A stretch of DNA of 64,000 bases from Faecalibacterium sp. An122. GTDB taxonomy: Bacteria > Bacillota > Clostridia > Oscillospirales > Ruminococcaceae. A program made the position numbers and the translations under genes. The notes below the pieces were generated by a model, which saw only the letters and a program-made list of their open reading frames with translations, did not search any database and had not been told where the DNA came from. The DNA is taken from the NCBI RefSeq assembly GCF_002160895.1, contig NZ_NFLL01000006.1, positions 1 to 64,000 on the forward strand, read 5' to 3'. Each line of letters begins with the position of its first letter. Within the stretch, counting starts at the first letter, position 1. Below, in pieces: positions 40,932 to 48,600 of the stretch.

Positions 40932-41504
40932 GTGGATAATAAAGAAGCCATTATACAGGCGACGATTAAACTAATTGAGGAAAAAGGGGAACATTTAGAC
41001 GAAGTTACAGTCCGTGAGATATGCAAAAGAGCAGGCGTTGGATTAGGCCTTGTAAATTATCATTTTGGAAACAAGGATCAACTCATCGAGCAATGTATTG
41101 AGCGTATGATAAACGGAACAGTTGAGCATTTTCAGAATATACGAGAGAAAACAGACGGCTTTACTCCTTTTGAGAAGCTCACTTATCTCGGCAATATAAC
41201 CCTTGATTTTCTGTTTGAACATTATGCCATTTCCAAAATTTCTGTTCTTACCGATATGCAGTCACCGAAAGAAAATGACAACACTTACAGAACTTATGCG
41301 GCATATCTTCCGCTTGTTGCAGCCTGCCGTCCTGACCTTGATGAAGCGGCGATAAGACGAAAAACGCTGTATTTGATTACCGTTATGCAGCAAATGTTCC
41401 TACGATACGAAATTATATCGCAAATATTGGGGATTGACCTTAGACAGAAAGAAAACCGCAGGAATTTTCACACACAAGTTTTACACGATATTTTGGAGGT
41501 ATAA
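40932..41504 (+). CDS. TetR/AcrR family regulator
   Basis: The GTG at 40932 (DNKEAIIQATIKLIEEKG) is the preferred start because AAAGGAGG lies 7 bases upstream. The TetR helix-turn-helix is VREICKRAGVGLGLVNYHFG (residues about 27-46). The C-terminal ligand domain is complete. It is followed 3 bases later by the flavoprotein gene, so the two are an operon likely autoregulated through the palindromes at 40879 and 40903. Confidence 0.85.
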   Translation: MDNKEAIIQATIKLIEEKGEHLDEVTVREICKRAGVGLGLVNYHFGNKDQLIEQCIERMINGTVEHFQNIREKTDGFTPFEKLTYLGNITLDFLFEHYAISKISVLTDMQSPKENDNTYRTYAAYLPLVAACRPDLDEAAIRRKTLYLITVMQQMFLRYEIISQILGIDLRQKENRRNFHTQVLHDILEV

Positions 41505-41507
41505 AGA

Positions 41508-42224
41508 GTGAATATAACAGTGATAAACGGAACGGAAAAACACGGCGTTACCTATCGTCTAAAAGAGATGTTTTTAGCAGACTTTAGTGATAATGCGAAT
41601 ATTACAGAATATTATCTTCCAAAGGATTGCCCCGCTTTCTGCGCTGGCTGCACAAACTGTATCTTAAAGGGCGAACAGAAATGCAAGGATGCTGAATATA
41701 TCAGGAAAATTGAAAAATCACTTTTGGAAGCGGACTTGATTGTGATGACATCGCCTGCATATGTCTTTCATGCGACCGGTGCAATGAAAGCGTTACTTGA
41801 CCATTTTGCCTATCGTTGGATACCGCACCGTCCTGCTCCTGAAATGTTTGGAAAACGAGCTGTCATCATAACACAATGCTTGGGCAGCGGAGCAAAATCT
41901 GCGGCAAAAGATATGAAGCACAGCTTATCGTGGTGGGGCATTTCCAAAATCGAGATATTTACCGGTGCATTGATGAGCGATATCGTCTGGGAAAAATTGC
42001 CGCAAAAGAAACAAGCCGAGCTTGCGGGAAAGCTTCAAAAGCTGTCTCGGAAGTTTGCTCATATAGATTATACAAAGCCCGCATATACAAATTTGATTAC
42101 GAAATTTAAGTTTTTCTTCTGCCGTATGATGCAGAAATCCATACATAGATCAGATCCCGAATACCTTGACGGAAAGTATTGGGCGGAGCAAGGCTGGCTT
42201 GCCGACAGCAGACCGTGGAAATAG
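41508..42224 (+). CDS. NAD(P)H-dependent FMN reductase-like flavoprotein
   Basis: The 238-residue product starts MNITVINGTEKHGVTYRLKE, a flavodoxin-like FMN loop. It then has the Cys cluster CPAFCAGCTNCILKGEQKC near residues 44-62, the pattern of iron-sulfur or Cys-rich flavodoxin-family reductases. SPAYVFHATGAMKALLDHFA matches the second FMN-binding loop. The C-terminus is basic. It is coregulated with the TetR protein and may detoxify a quinone, nitro compound or other electrophile sensed by it. Substrate unknown. Confidence 0.75.
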   Translation: MNITVINGTEKHGVTYRLKEMFLADFSDNANITEYYLPKDCPAFCAGCTNCILKGEQKCKDAEYIRKIEKSLLEADLIVMTSPAYVFHATGAMKALLDHFAYRWIPHRPAPEMFGKRAVIITQCLGSGAKSAAKDMKHSLSWWGISKIEIFTGALMSDIVWEKLPQKKQAELAGKLQKLSRKFAHIDYTKPAYTNLITKFKFFFCRMMQKSIHRSDPEYLDGKYWAEQGWLADSRPWK

Positions 42225-42368
42225 TTTGTATTGTATGGAAAAATACTTCTGCAACCGCAGGTTGACACATTTCAAACCGCCGTTTGGTGGTATGCAACCT
42301 TTGAAAAGAGTATCCTATACATAGAAATAGGGCGATTGCACTACAGTATCAAACGGAGGTAAATGATT

Positions 42369-43340
42369 ATGATTTTAGCGGATAAGATTATTCGATTGAG
42401 AAAAAGAAATGGCTGGTCTCAGGAAGAACTGGCTGCAAAAATGAATGTGTCCCGTCAGGCGGTATCCAAATGGGAGGCTGCACAGACTACACCGGATTTA
42501 GAAAAAATTCTTCAGCTTGGAAATTTGTTCGGCGTGACGACCGATTATCTTCTCAAGGACGAAATGGAAGATGAGGAGTTCACAGATGAAACAGATATAC
42601 CTGTGAAACGGATTACTTTGTCACAGGCAGATCATTTTTTGAAATGGAGAAAGTCTGCGTCCGTAAAAATTGCCGTAGCAACTTTTCTTTGCGTTATTGC
42701 GGTAATCCCTCTTTTGCTTTTGGGAGCTGTGTCCGAGGTTGCTCTCTCCATATCTGAAAATGTCGCCGGAGGGATCGGGCTTGTTTCTCTGTTCGTTTTT
42801 GTTGCTGTTGCAGTTGCGATCTTTCTGCACTGCGGCTTTAAAAATGCACCCTATGACTTCATTGATAAAGAACCTTTTGAAACAGAATATGGCGTAACGG
42901 GAATGGTTAAAGAAAGACAAAAAGAATATAGACCTGTCTATGTAAGGAGCAATATGATTGCAACCGGTATCTGTATTCTATCCCCCGTTCCTCTGCTGGT
43001 CGGTGCGTTTACCGAAAACGAATTTTTAATCGTTATCATGCTGGCAATTACTTTGCTGCTCGCCGGAATCGGAGCAGGAATATTTATCATAGCCGGCGTT
43101 CGATGGGCGAGTATGCAGAAGTTGCTGAAAGAGGGTGAATATACACCCCAAGAGATAAGGAAAAGCTACATTAAGGAAACGATTGCAACAGCGTACTGGC
43201 TGTCAGCAACAGCTATATACCTTGCCTGGAGCTTTTTAACAAACGCATGGGAGACTACCTGGATTGTGTGGCCGGTGGCAGGGGTCTTGTTTGCAGGTGT
43301 TATGGCGATCTGCCGTTTATTCACAGACAAGAAAGATTGA
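42369..43340 (+). CDS. XRE regulator with membrane domain
   Basis: Residues 4-60 are a Cro/CI helix-turn-helix (LRKRNGWSQEELAAKMNVSR, QAVSKWEAAQTTPDLEKI). About six transmembrane helices follow (VAVAIFLHCG, ATGICILSPVPLLVGAF, IVIMLAITLLLAGIGAGIF, and two near the C-terminus). Such fusions are common in Firmicutes and may sense membrane signals. Start 42369 has ACGGAGGT 9 bases upstream; ATG 42363 is too close to it. It is the last gene of the repeat-bounded cassette. Confidence 0.8.
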   Translation: MILADKIIRLRKRNGWSQEELAAKMNVSRQAVSKWEAAQTTPDLEKILQLGNLFGVTTDYLLKDEMEDEEFTDETDIPVKRITLSQADHFLKWRKSASVKIAVATFLCVIAVIPLLLLGAVSEVALSISENVAGGIGLVSLFVFVAVAVAIFLHCGFKNAPYDFIDKEPFETEYGVTGMVKERQKEYRPVYVRSNMIATGICILSPVPLLVGAFTENEFLIVIMLAITLLLAGIGAGIFIIAGVRWASMQKLLKEGEYTPQEIRKSYIKETIATAYWLSATAIYLAWSFLTNAWETTWIVWPVAGVLFAGVMAICRLFTDKKD

Positions 43341-43420
43341 TAAAATCCTATCGCATTTTAAGGGCAGAAGTGATATTAACACGCTTAAGACGAAGAATGA
43401 CAACTGCAAATAACGCAATG

Positions 43421-43530
43421 TAACGCATACAACTGTAAAATTGTGGCGGGTAGGGATAAACTCCTTACCCGTCTTTTTTGCTCTCTTAAACGCTTAAACA
43501 GGGCGTTTTGACACCCAAAAGCGTTACATA
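43421..43530 (+). repeat. 110-bp direct repeat, copy 2 (with terminator)
   Basis: Second copy of 40737-40847, including the same CGGGTAGGGA/TCCTTACCCG terminator. It lies between the XRE-membrane gene and the next TetR gene. The arrangement suggests that the cassette was gained by recombination across this repeat. Confidence 0.85.
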
Positions 43531-43545
43531 TTCCGTTTCACTGTT

Positions 43546-43582
43546 ATAGCTGCTTGACAAAAAGCAGCTATTTCCATATAAT
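43546..43582 (+). promoter_or_regulatory. Promoter with operator of ABC exporter operon
   Basis: TTGACA (43554-43559) and TATAAT (43577-43582) are 17 bases apart, a near-consensus promoter. It overlaps a perfect 10-bp inverted repeat, ATAGCTGCTTgacaaaAAGCAGCTAT (43546-43571), probably bound by the TetR protein at 43630. Confidence 0.75.
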
Positions 43583-43629
43583 AAGAAACAGATGTTGCGT
43601 AATAAATGTTGCCTTAAGGAGATGAACAA

Positions 43630-44208
43630 ATGCCCCCGAAATTTAAGTTTACAAGAGATGAAATAACTAATGCCGCTTTGAATGTAACACGGAAGAATGG
43701 AATATCTGGATTGACCGCAAGAGCGTTGGCTGCGGAGCTTGGATGCTCTGTCAAACCGATTTTCGGACTGTTCAAAAATATGGAGGAAGTCGGGCAGGAG
43801 GTTTTTATAGCTTCTGACCTGCTGTATCAGAATTATTTGCGTGAAGATATGGCTAAGGGAAAATATTCCCCCTATAAGGCAAGCGGCATGGCATATATCC
43901 GCTTTGCCAAAGAAGAAAGGGAGCTTTTCAAGCTGCTTTTTATGCGTGACCGAAGCCGTGAAAAAATAGAAGAAAACAAAGAAGAAATCAGACCCCTTAT
44001 GCAGTTAATACAGCAAAATTTAGGGATTAGTGAAGATGAAGCATATTTGTTTCATCTGGAAATGTGGCTCTATGTTCACGGTATTGCTACGATGATAGCC
44101 ACTTCCTATCTTGATTGGGACGATGAATTTATCAGCAGAGTGCTTACCGATGCTTATATGGGACTTAAATACCGCTATACGGAGGGAAAAGACAATGCAG
44201 GCAATTAA
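43630..44208 (+). CDS. TetR family regulator of ABC exporter
   Basis: The 192-residue protein has a TetR DNA-binding domain (RDEITNAALNVTRKNGISGL, TARALAAELGCSVKPIFGLF) and a C-terminal WHG-like ligand domain. It overlaps the ATPase gene by 14 bases. Binding to the palindrome in its own promoter would silence the exporter until an inducer, maybe the exported drug, is present. Confidence 0.85.
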   Translation: MPPKFKFTRDEITNAALNVTRKNGISGLTARALAAELGCSVKPIFGLFKNMEEVGQEVFIASDLLYQNYLREDMAKGKYSPYKASGMAYIRFAKEERELFKLLFMRDRSREKIEENKEEIRPLMQLIQQNLGISEDEAYLFHLEMWLYVHGIATMIATSYLDWDDEFISRVLTDAYMGLKYRYTEGKDNAGN

Positions 44209-44926
44209 AACTGTTCAGCTTACAAAAAAATATAAGGATGTAACCGCCGTAGACGGCCTTGATTTGACGGCCCGGCAAGGCGAATTATTTGCTCTGCTTG
44301 GCGTAAATGGGGCAGGAAAAACGACCACAATTAAAATGCTTACTTGCTTGACAAAGCCCGACAGCGGCAACGCCTTTGTGAACGGCAACAGTATTGTTAC
44401 TGATGTGGCTGCGGTGAAAAGTATCATAGGCGTATCTCCGCAGGAGACAGCCGTTGCCCCAAATTTAAGTGTAAGGGAAAACCTTGAGCTGATGTGCGGT
44501 GTTCACGGTTTTACAAAAGAGAAGATGCATGCTAAAACCAAGGAGCTTTCCGAACAATTTGATTTGACCGCTATTTTGAGCAAAAGGGCAGGTAAATTAT
44601 CGGGCGGTTGGCAACGCAGGTTAAGCATTGCAATGGCTCTTATCAGCGAGCCGCAGATACTTTTTCTTGACGAACCGACATTAGGGCTTGATGTTCTGGC
44701 ACGAAGCGACTTATGGGATACCATTCGTACACTTAAAGGGAAAATAACCATTATCTTGACCACGCACTATATGGAGGAAGCGGAAGCTCTTGCAGACCGT
44801 ATCGGTATTATGAAGGACGGCAAGCTGCTTGCGCTCGGAACAGCGGAGGCATTGAAAGCAAAGGCGGGAACGGAAAAATTCGAGGACGCTTTTGTTGCTA
44901 TTGTAAAAGGGAGTAAAAAATTATGA
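44195..44926 (+). CDS. ABC transporter ATP-binding protein
   Basis: This 243-residue ATPase has Walker A GVNGAGKT (residues 36-43), Q-loop GVSPQETAV, signature LSGGWQRRLSIA, Walker B ILFLDEPTLGLD and the H-loop TTHYMEEA. This is the DrrA/CcmA-type drug-export subfamily. Start 44195 follows GGAGGGAAAAG. Together with the permease at 44923 it forms an exporter, probably for a drug or peptide. Confidence 0.92.
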   Translation: MQAIKTVQLTKKYKDVTAVDGLDLTARQGELFALLGVNGAGKTTTIKMLTCLTKPDSGNAFVNGNSIVTDVAAVKSIIGVSPQETAVAPNLSVRENLELMCGVHGFTKEKMHAKTKELSEQFDLTAILSKRAGKLSGGWQRRLSIAMALISEPQILFLDEPTLGLDVLARSDLWDTIRTLKGKITIILTTHYMEEAEALADRIGIMKDGKLLALGTAEALKAKAGTEKFEDAFVAIVKGSKKL

Positions 44927-45654
44927 GATTGCTTGCATTTTCGGGTAGAACGGCAAAAGAAATACTGCGTGACCCGCTTAACCTGTTTTTTGGCTTAGGC
45001 TTTCCTCTTGTCCTTATCGGTTTGCTTACTGCAATACAGGCAAATATTCCTGTGCCGATGTTTGAGCTTGACAATCTAACCCCCGGCATAACGGTATTTG
45101 GATTATCCTTTATGACTTTGTTTGCCGCTGTCCTTATTTCAAAGGATAGAGAAAGTGCATTGCTGCAAAGGCTTTATACTACTCCGCTTACCGCTTCGGA
45201 TTTTATTTTCGGCTATACCCTGCCAATTTTACCGATTGCAGTAGCACAGGGGGTTATTTGCTACATAGCGGCGGCTCTGCTCGGCTTGAAGCTGACAATC
45301 ACTGTTTTATATGCCTTGCTGTTTCTCATTCCCGTAGCATTGTTTTATATTGCTTTGGGGCTTATCTGCGGAAGCGTTTTTAATTCAAAGCAGGTCGGCG
45401 GTATCTGTGGAGCGTTACTTACCAATTTGTCCGCTTGGATGTCGGGGATTTGGTTTGATGTAGACCTTGTAGGCGGCGTATTTAAGAAAATCGCAAATGC
45501 TTTGCCTTTCATCCATGCTGTTGAATTGGAACGGGCTGTCTTTAGTGCGGATTATTCGGGTATCCTGCCGCACCTTTGGTGGGTGCTCGGTTATACCATT
45601 GTGGCTGTTGCAGGGGCTGTGCTTTTATTTTTGCGGCAGATGAAAAAACAATAA
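44923..45654 (+). CDS. ABC-2 type transporter permease
   Basis: The 243-residue protein has six hydrophobic segments, including LFFGLGFPLVLIGLLTAIQA, FGLSFMTLFAAVLISKDRE and a terminal YTIVAVAGAVLLFLRQ. The stretch FMTLFAAVLISKDRESALLQ, followed by LYTTPLTASDFI, is typical of ABC-2 (DrrB-like) permeases. It overlaps the ATPase stop by 4 bases (ATGA), so the pair is translationally coupled and forms an efflux pump in the membrane. Confidence 0.9.
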   Translation: MRLLAFSGRTAKEILRDPLNLFFGLGFPLVLIGLLTAIQANIPVPMFELDNLTPGITVFGLSFMTLFAAVLISKDRESALLQRLYTTPLTASDFIFGYTLPILPIAVAQGVICYIAAALLGLKLTITVLYALLFLIPVALFYIALGLICGSVFNSKQVGGICGALLTNLSAWMSGIWFDVDLVGGVFKKIANALPFIHAVELERAVFSADYSGILPHLWWVLGYTIVAVAGAVLLFLRQMKKQ

Positions 45655-45681
45655 TAGTAGCCGACAAAGGAGGGCGGTACA

Positions 45682-46353
45682 ATGACAATAAAATTATTTT
45701 GCAATGCAATCATAAAATTTGTGCTTGGAATTATTCTTGTAGGGCTACTTCTGTTTCTGCCTGCGGGAACAGTGCAATATCCCAACGGTTGGTTGCTTAT
45801 GGGAGTTTTGTTTGTTCCTATGTTTGTCGCCGGTATTGTGATGATGTTCAAAAACCCCCAATTATTAAGTAAGCGTCTTAACGCTAAGGAACAGCAAAGC
45901 GAGCAAAGTCTTGTAATAAAACTTAGCGGCTTGATGTTTGTTGTTGGCTTTGTATTGGCAGGGCTTGATTTTCGTTTTGGCTGGCTGTCGCTTCCTAAAA
46001 CAGTGCCTTACATAGCGGCTGCTATATTTTTGATTGCGTATTTGCTTTATGCAGAAGTCTTACGGGAAAATACATATCTCTCCAGAACGATTGAGGTGCA
46101 GGAAAATCAAAAGGTAATTGATACAGGACTTTACGGTATTGTCAGACATCCAATGTATAGTGTAACAATTATTCTTTTCCTTACAATGCCATTGATGCTT
46201 GGATCAATACTCTCTTTCGTTGTGTTTCTCTTTTATCCTCTGATTATCGCAAAAAGAATAAAAAACGAAGAACAGGTACTTGAAACCGAACTTGACGGAT
46301 ATGCAGATTATAAAAAGAAAGTTAAATACAGGTTAATACCTTATATTTGGTAG
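45682..46353 (+). CDS. Isoprenylcysteine methyltransferase-like membrane protein
   Basis: The 223-residue protein has about five membrane helices and the ICMT/PEMT signature DTGLYGIVRHPMYSVTIILF near residues 148-167, then RIKNEEQVLETELDGYADYK. Bacterial relatives are SAM-dependent lipid or small-molecule methyltransferases of mostly unknown substrate. It follows the ABC permease by 27 bases with AAGGAGGGCGG upstream, so it is likely in the same operon. Confidence 0.8.
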   Translation: MTIKLFCNAIIKFVLGIILVGLLLFLPAGTVQYPNGWLLMGVLFVPMFVAGIVMMFKNPQLLSKRLNAKEQQSEQSLVIKLSGLMFVVGFVLAGLDFRFGWLSLPKTVPYIAAAIFLIAYLLYAEVLRENTYLSRTIEVQENQKVIDTGLYGIVRHPMYSVTIILFLTMPLMLGSILSFVVFLFYPLIIAKRIKNEEQVLETELDGYADYKKKVKYRLIPYIW

Positions 46354-46517
46354 TCTTAAATTATATTATTTAGAAAAAGGTAACAGGGATTAAATTGCTA
46401 TCAGCTAAGATGCAGAGCTGGAGAACTGAGTATTAAATTTAAAAACGGAAATTTTAAAACCGTCTCATTGCATAGGTTTTTTCATTGACTTATACTTGTG
46501 TACAGGAGGTGCTTACA

Positions 46518-46994
46518 ATGGCAAATGAAGATAAAAAAGATTTTAATGCGATGCTGCATGATAGTAAGGATATGCCCAAATTTCAGACGATCACAGATGA
46601 AAAAAGCATAGAGAAGTATGGCGGAAACAAAATGTATTTTGCGCCGCCGATTGATTATGATAAGGTTATGCGTCTTGTGCCGTATGGAAAACTGCTTACT
46701 GTTGGTGCGATAAGAGAATATTTTGCAAATGAAAATGGAGCCGATTTTACAGAGCCGATTACAGCAGGAATATTTGTTTCGATTGTTGCGTGGGCGAGCT
46801 ATCAGCGTTCCAAGGATGTAACACCTTATTGGCGCACCTTAAAGGCGAATGGGGAATTAAACGCCAAATATCCCGGCGGCATAGAAGCTCAGAAAGAAAA
46901 GTTGGAAGCGGAAGGACATACGATTGTCCAAAAAGGCAGGAAAAATATCAGATACTATGTTAAAGACTATGAAAGAGCTCTATTTGTGTTATAG
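46518..46994 (+). CDS. MGMT-like protein lacking the reactive cysteine
   Basis: Start 46518 (ANEDKKDFNAMLHDSKDMPK) follows CAGGAGGTG. The C-terminal part has the alkylguanine transferase fold pattern: VMRLVPYGKLLTVGAIREYF, then TAGIFVSIVAWASYQ and LNAKYPGGIEAQKEKLEAEG. Where MGMT has PCHR this protein has PYWR, so the alkyl-accepting Cys is absent. It resembles alkyltransferase-like (ATL) proteins that flag damaged bases. The N-terminal 55 residues are of unknown role. Promoter not identified. Confidence 0.65.
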   Translation: MANEDKKDFNAMLHDSKDMPKFQTITDEKSIEKYGGNKMYFAPPIDYDKVMRLVPYGKLLTVGAIREYFANENGADFTEPITAGIFVSIVAWASYQRSKDVTPYWRTLKANGELNAKYPGGIEAQKEKLEAEGHTIVQKGRKNIRYYVKDYERALFVL

Positions 46995-47106
46995 ATGTCT
47001 TTGGGAAACGATTTTAATATCTTGATTTTCTAAACAAAATCGCTTATAATGTGAGCCAGAACATATTGTTATTATCCGCAGTTTCAGAGCCAGTGTTATC
47101 AACCCC

Positions 47107-47124
47107 GATAACAAATTGATAACA
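47107..47124 (+). other. Candidate attR core of nested element
   Basis: GATAACAAATTGATAACA repeats the sequence at 34701-34718 with one mismatch in the same orientation. It is placed just past the last cargo gene. Flanking bases differ, so confirmation needs an empty-site comparison. Confidence 0.35.
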
Positions 47125-47297
47125 TTAGCCCATATAGGCAGGATAATATGGATACATCAAATATTCAAAAGCACCACGAATACGACAGAGAATAATCTCT
47201 AAACAAAATTGATTAGGCTTTGTCGAGAGCGAATTGTTCCGCGATATGTTTTGAATGTCGCTTTCCATGCGACCAAACCGAAGACGATTTCTCCTAT

Positions 47298-47332
47298 ACT
47301 GTGACTGTAAGCAAAAGCAGTCACAGTTTTTC
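47298..47332 (+). terminator. Terminator upstream of VWA gene
   Basis: ACTGTGACTG and CAGTCACAGT form a perfect 10-bp stem followed by TTTTC. It ends 19 bases before the VWA start, so either it stops read-through from the nested element or it regulates the VWA gene. Confidence 0.7.
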
Positions 47333-47350
47333 TATATGGGAGGATTCATC

Positions 47351-48010
47351 ATGAAAAAGAACTTAACCGAGATCGTCTTTATCCTTGACCGCAGCGGCTC
47401 TATGAGCGGGCTGGAAGCCGACACCATCGGCGGCTTCAACTCCATGATCGAGAAGCAGAGAAAGGCAGACGGCGAAGCGCTTGTCTCCACAGTCCTCTTC
47501 GACAATATGAGCGAGGTGATCCATGACCGCGTGAACATCCACGACATCAAGCCGATGACAGACAGGTACTATACCGTCCGGGGCTGCACGGCTCTTCTGG
47601 ATGCCATCGGCGGTGCGATCCATCACATCGGCAATGTCCATAAGTACGCCCGACCGGAGGATGTCCCGGAGCATACGCTGTTTATTATCACCACGGACGG
47701 AATGGAGAATGCGAGCCGGTTTTACAGCAGCGACCGGGTGAAGCAGATGATCGAGCGGCAGAAGGCAAAGTATGGCTGGGAGTTCCTGTTCCTCGGCGCA
47801 AACATTGACGCGGTGGAAACGGCGCGGCACTTTGGGATCGTAGCTGACCGAGCCGTCAATTACCACTCTGACAGCGCCGGGACGCAGCTCAACTATGAGG
47901 TGCTGAGTGAGGCAATTTCCGCCGTCCGTTGCAGCGCCCCGCTCGGCGCAGATTGGAAGCGCCGGATTGACGAGGACTACGAGAAACGCGGTAAAGGGAA
48001 AAAGAAATAA
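47351..48010 (+). CDS. Von Willebrand factor A domain protein (219 aa)
   Basis: Start 47351 follows GGGAGGATTC. The protein is a single VWA domain: the MIDAS motif is FILDRSGSMSGLEADTIGGF near residues 9-28, followed by TALLDAIGGAI (the Thr) and FIITTDGMENAS (the Asp). It is the YfbK/TerY-like soluble type without signal or membrane helix. Metal-dependent protein binding is expected, but the partner is unknown. It is transcribed alone between terminators. Confidence 0.8.
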   Translation: MKKNLTEIVFILDRSGSMSGLEADTIGGFNSMIEKQRKADGEALVSTVLFDNMSEVIHDRVNIHDIKPMTDRYYTVRGCTALLDAIGGAIHHIGNVHKYARPEDVPEHTLFIITTDGMENASRFYSSDRVKQMIERQKAKYGWEFLFLGANIDAVETARHFGIVADRAVNYHSDSAGTQLNYEVLSEAISAVRCSAPLGADWKRRIDEDYEKRGKGKKK

Positions 48011-48028
48011 GCTGCACAAGCATGAGGG

Positions 48029-48053
48029 AAGGCGCTTTCGAGCGCCTTTTTTC
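48029..48053 (+). terminator. Terminator of VWA gene
   Basis: AAGGCGCT and AGCGCCTT pair around a TTCG tetraloop, followed by TTTTT. It lies about 20 bases past the stop codon. Confidence 0.8.
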
Positions 48054-48078
48054 TCTTCCATACCGCTAATTTCCTTAT

Positions 48079-48210
48079 AAAATGTCCGTTGTAAAGTGAA
48101 GGGGATTTTTACGGGGAGAAGCACCGGGAATACGATTTTGAGAGAATAGCAAGCACAGCCGGTGTCCGTACACACGGCGATTTTCGAGTAAAGGAACCCC
48201 GCCCTTACTC
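48079..48210. other. oriT: Candidate oriT region with 26-nt element repeat
   Basis: The first 26 bases (48079-48104) are the reverse complement of 21821-21846. Then come GCCGGTGTccgtACACACGGC (48158-48178), an imperfect inverted repeat, and GAGTAAAGG/CCCTTACTC (48186-48210). The region lies just upstream of mobC and the relaxase, where the origin of transfer of this element would be. No nick site could be fixed. Confidence 0.45.
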
Positions 48211-48270
48211 TTCAAATGCTTGTTGGGATGTCTCCCAAACCCTCTATCTTTACGAAAGGACAAATTGCCT

Positions 48271-48600
48271 ATGGCAAATAGAACGAGGCCAATACGCATT
48301 GAGTTCTGCGTGTCGGAAAATGAGCATCGGATCATCAAATCAAAGATGGCGCAGCTCGGAACAAAGAACATGGGCGCATATCTCAGGAAGATGGCGATTG
48401 ACGGCTACATCATCAAGGTGGACTACACCCAGCAGAAGAAGCTTGCCGCCGCTGTCAGCCGTGCAGCGTCAAATATCAACCAGATTTGCCGCCGTATCAA
48501 TTCAAAGGGAAACCTTTATGAGGATGATGTCACCGAGCTGAAAGAGAGGCAAAAGGAAATATGGCAGTTACTAAAATCAAGCCAATCCGAGGAACTGTAA
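48271..48600 (+). CDS. mobC: MobC-like relaxosome protein
   Basis: The 109-residue protein (start 48271, GAAAGGAC upstream) matches MobC: RTRPIRIEFCVSENEHRIIK, then TKNMGAYLRKMAIDGYIIKV and ASNINQICRRINSKGNLYED. It is related to the MobC-like protein at 807 in length and layout (GAYLRKMAIDGY against EAYLRKMALDGY). It overlaps the relaxase gene by 40 bases. It probably binds the oriT region upstream and recruits the relaxase. Confidence 0.88.
   Translation: MANRTRPIRIEFCVSENEHRIIKSKMAQLGTKNMGAYLRKMAIDGYIIKVDYTQQKKLAAAVSRAASNINQICRRINSKGNLYEDDVTELKERQKEIWQLLKSSQSEEL

Larger units (their letters stand above)
46995..47350. other. Gene-free junction at right edge of nested element
   Basis: No gene is seen. 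It contains the att-like core at 47107-47124 and a terminator at 47298-47332. Base composition is AT-rich up to about 47200, then matches the outer element, so the edge of the nested element is probably in this stretch. Confidence 0.45.

Noticed and set aside
40737-43530. 110-bp repeats as IS or CRISPR
   Set aside because: Only two copies, no transposase between them and no terminal inverted repeats. They read as duplicated terminator regions.
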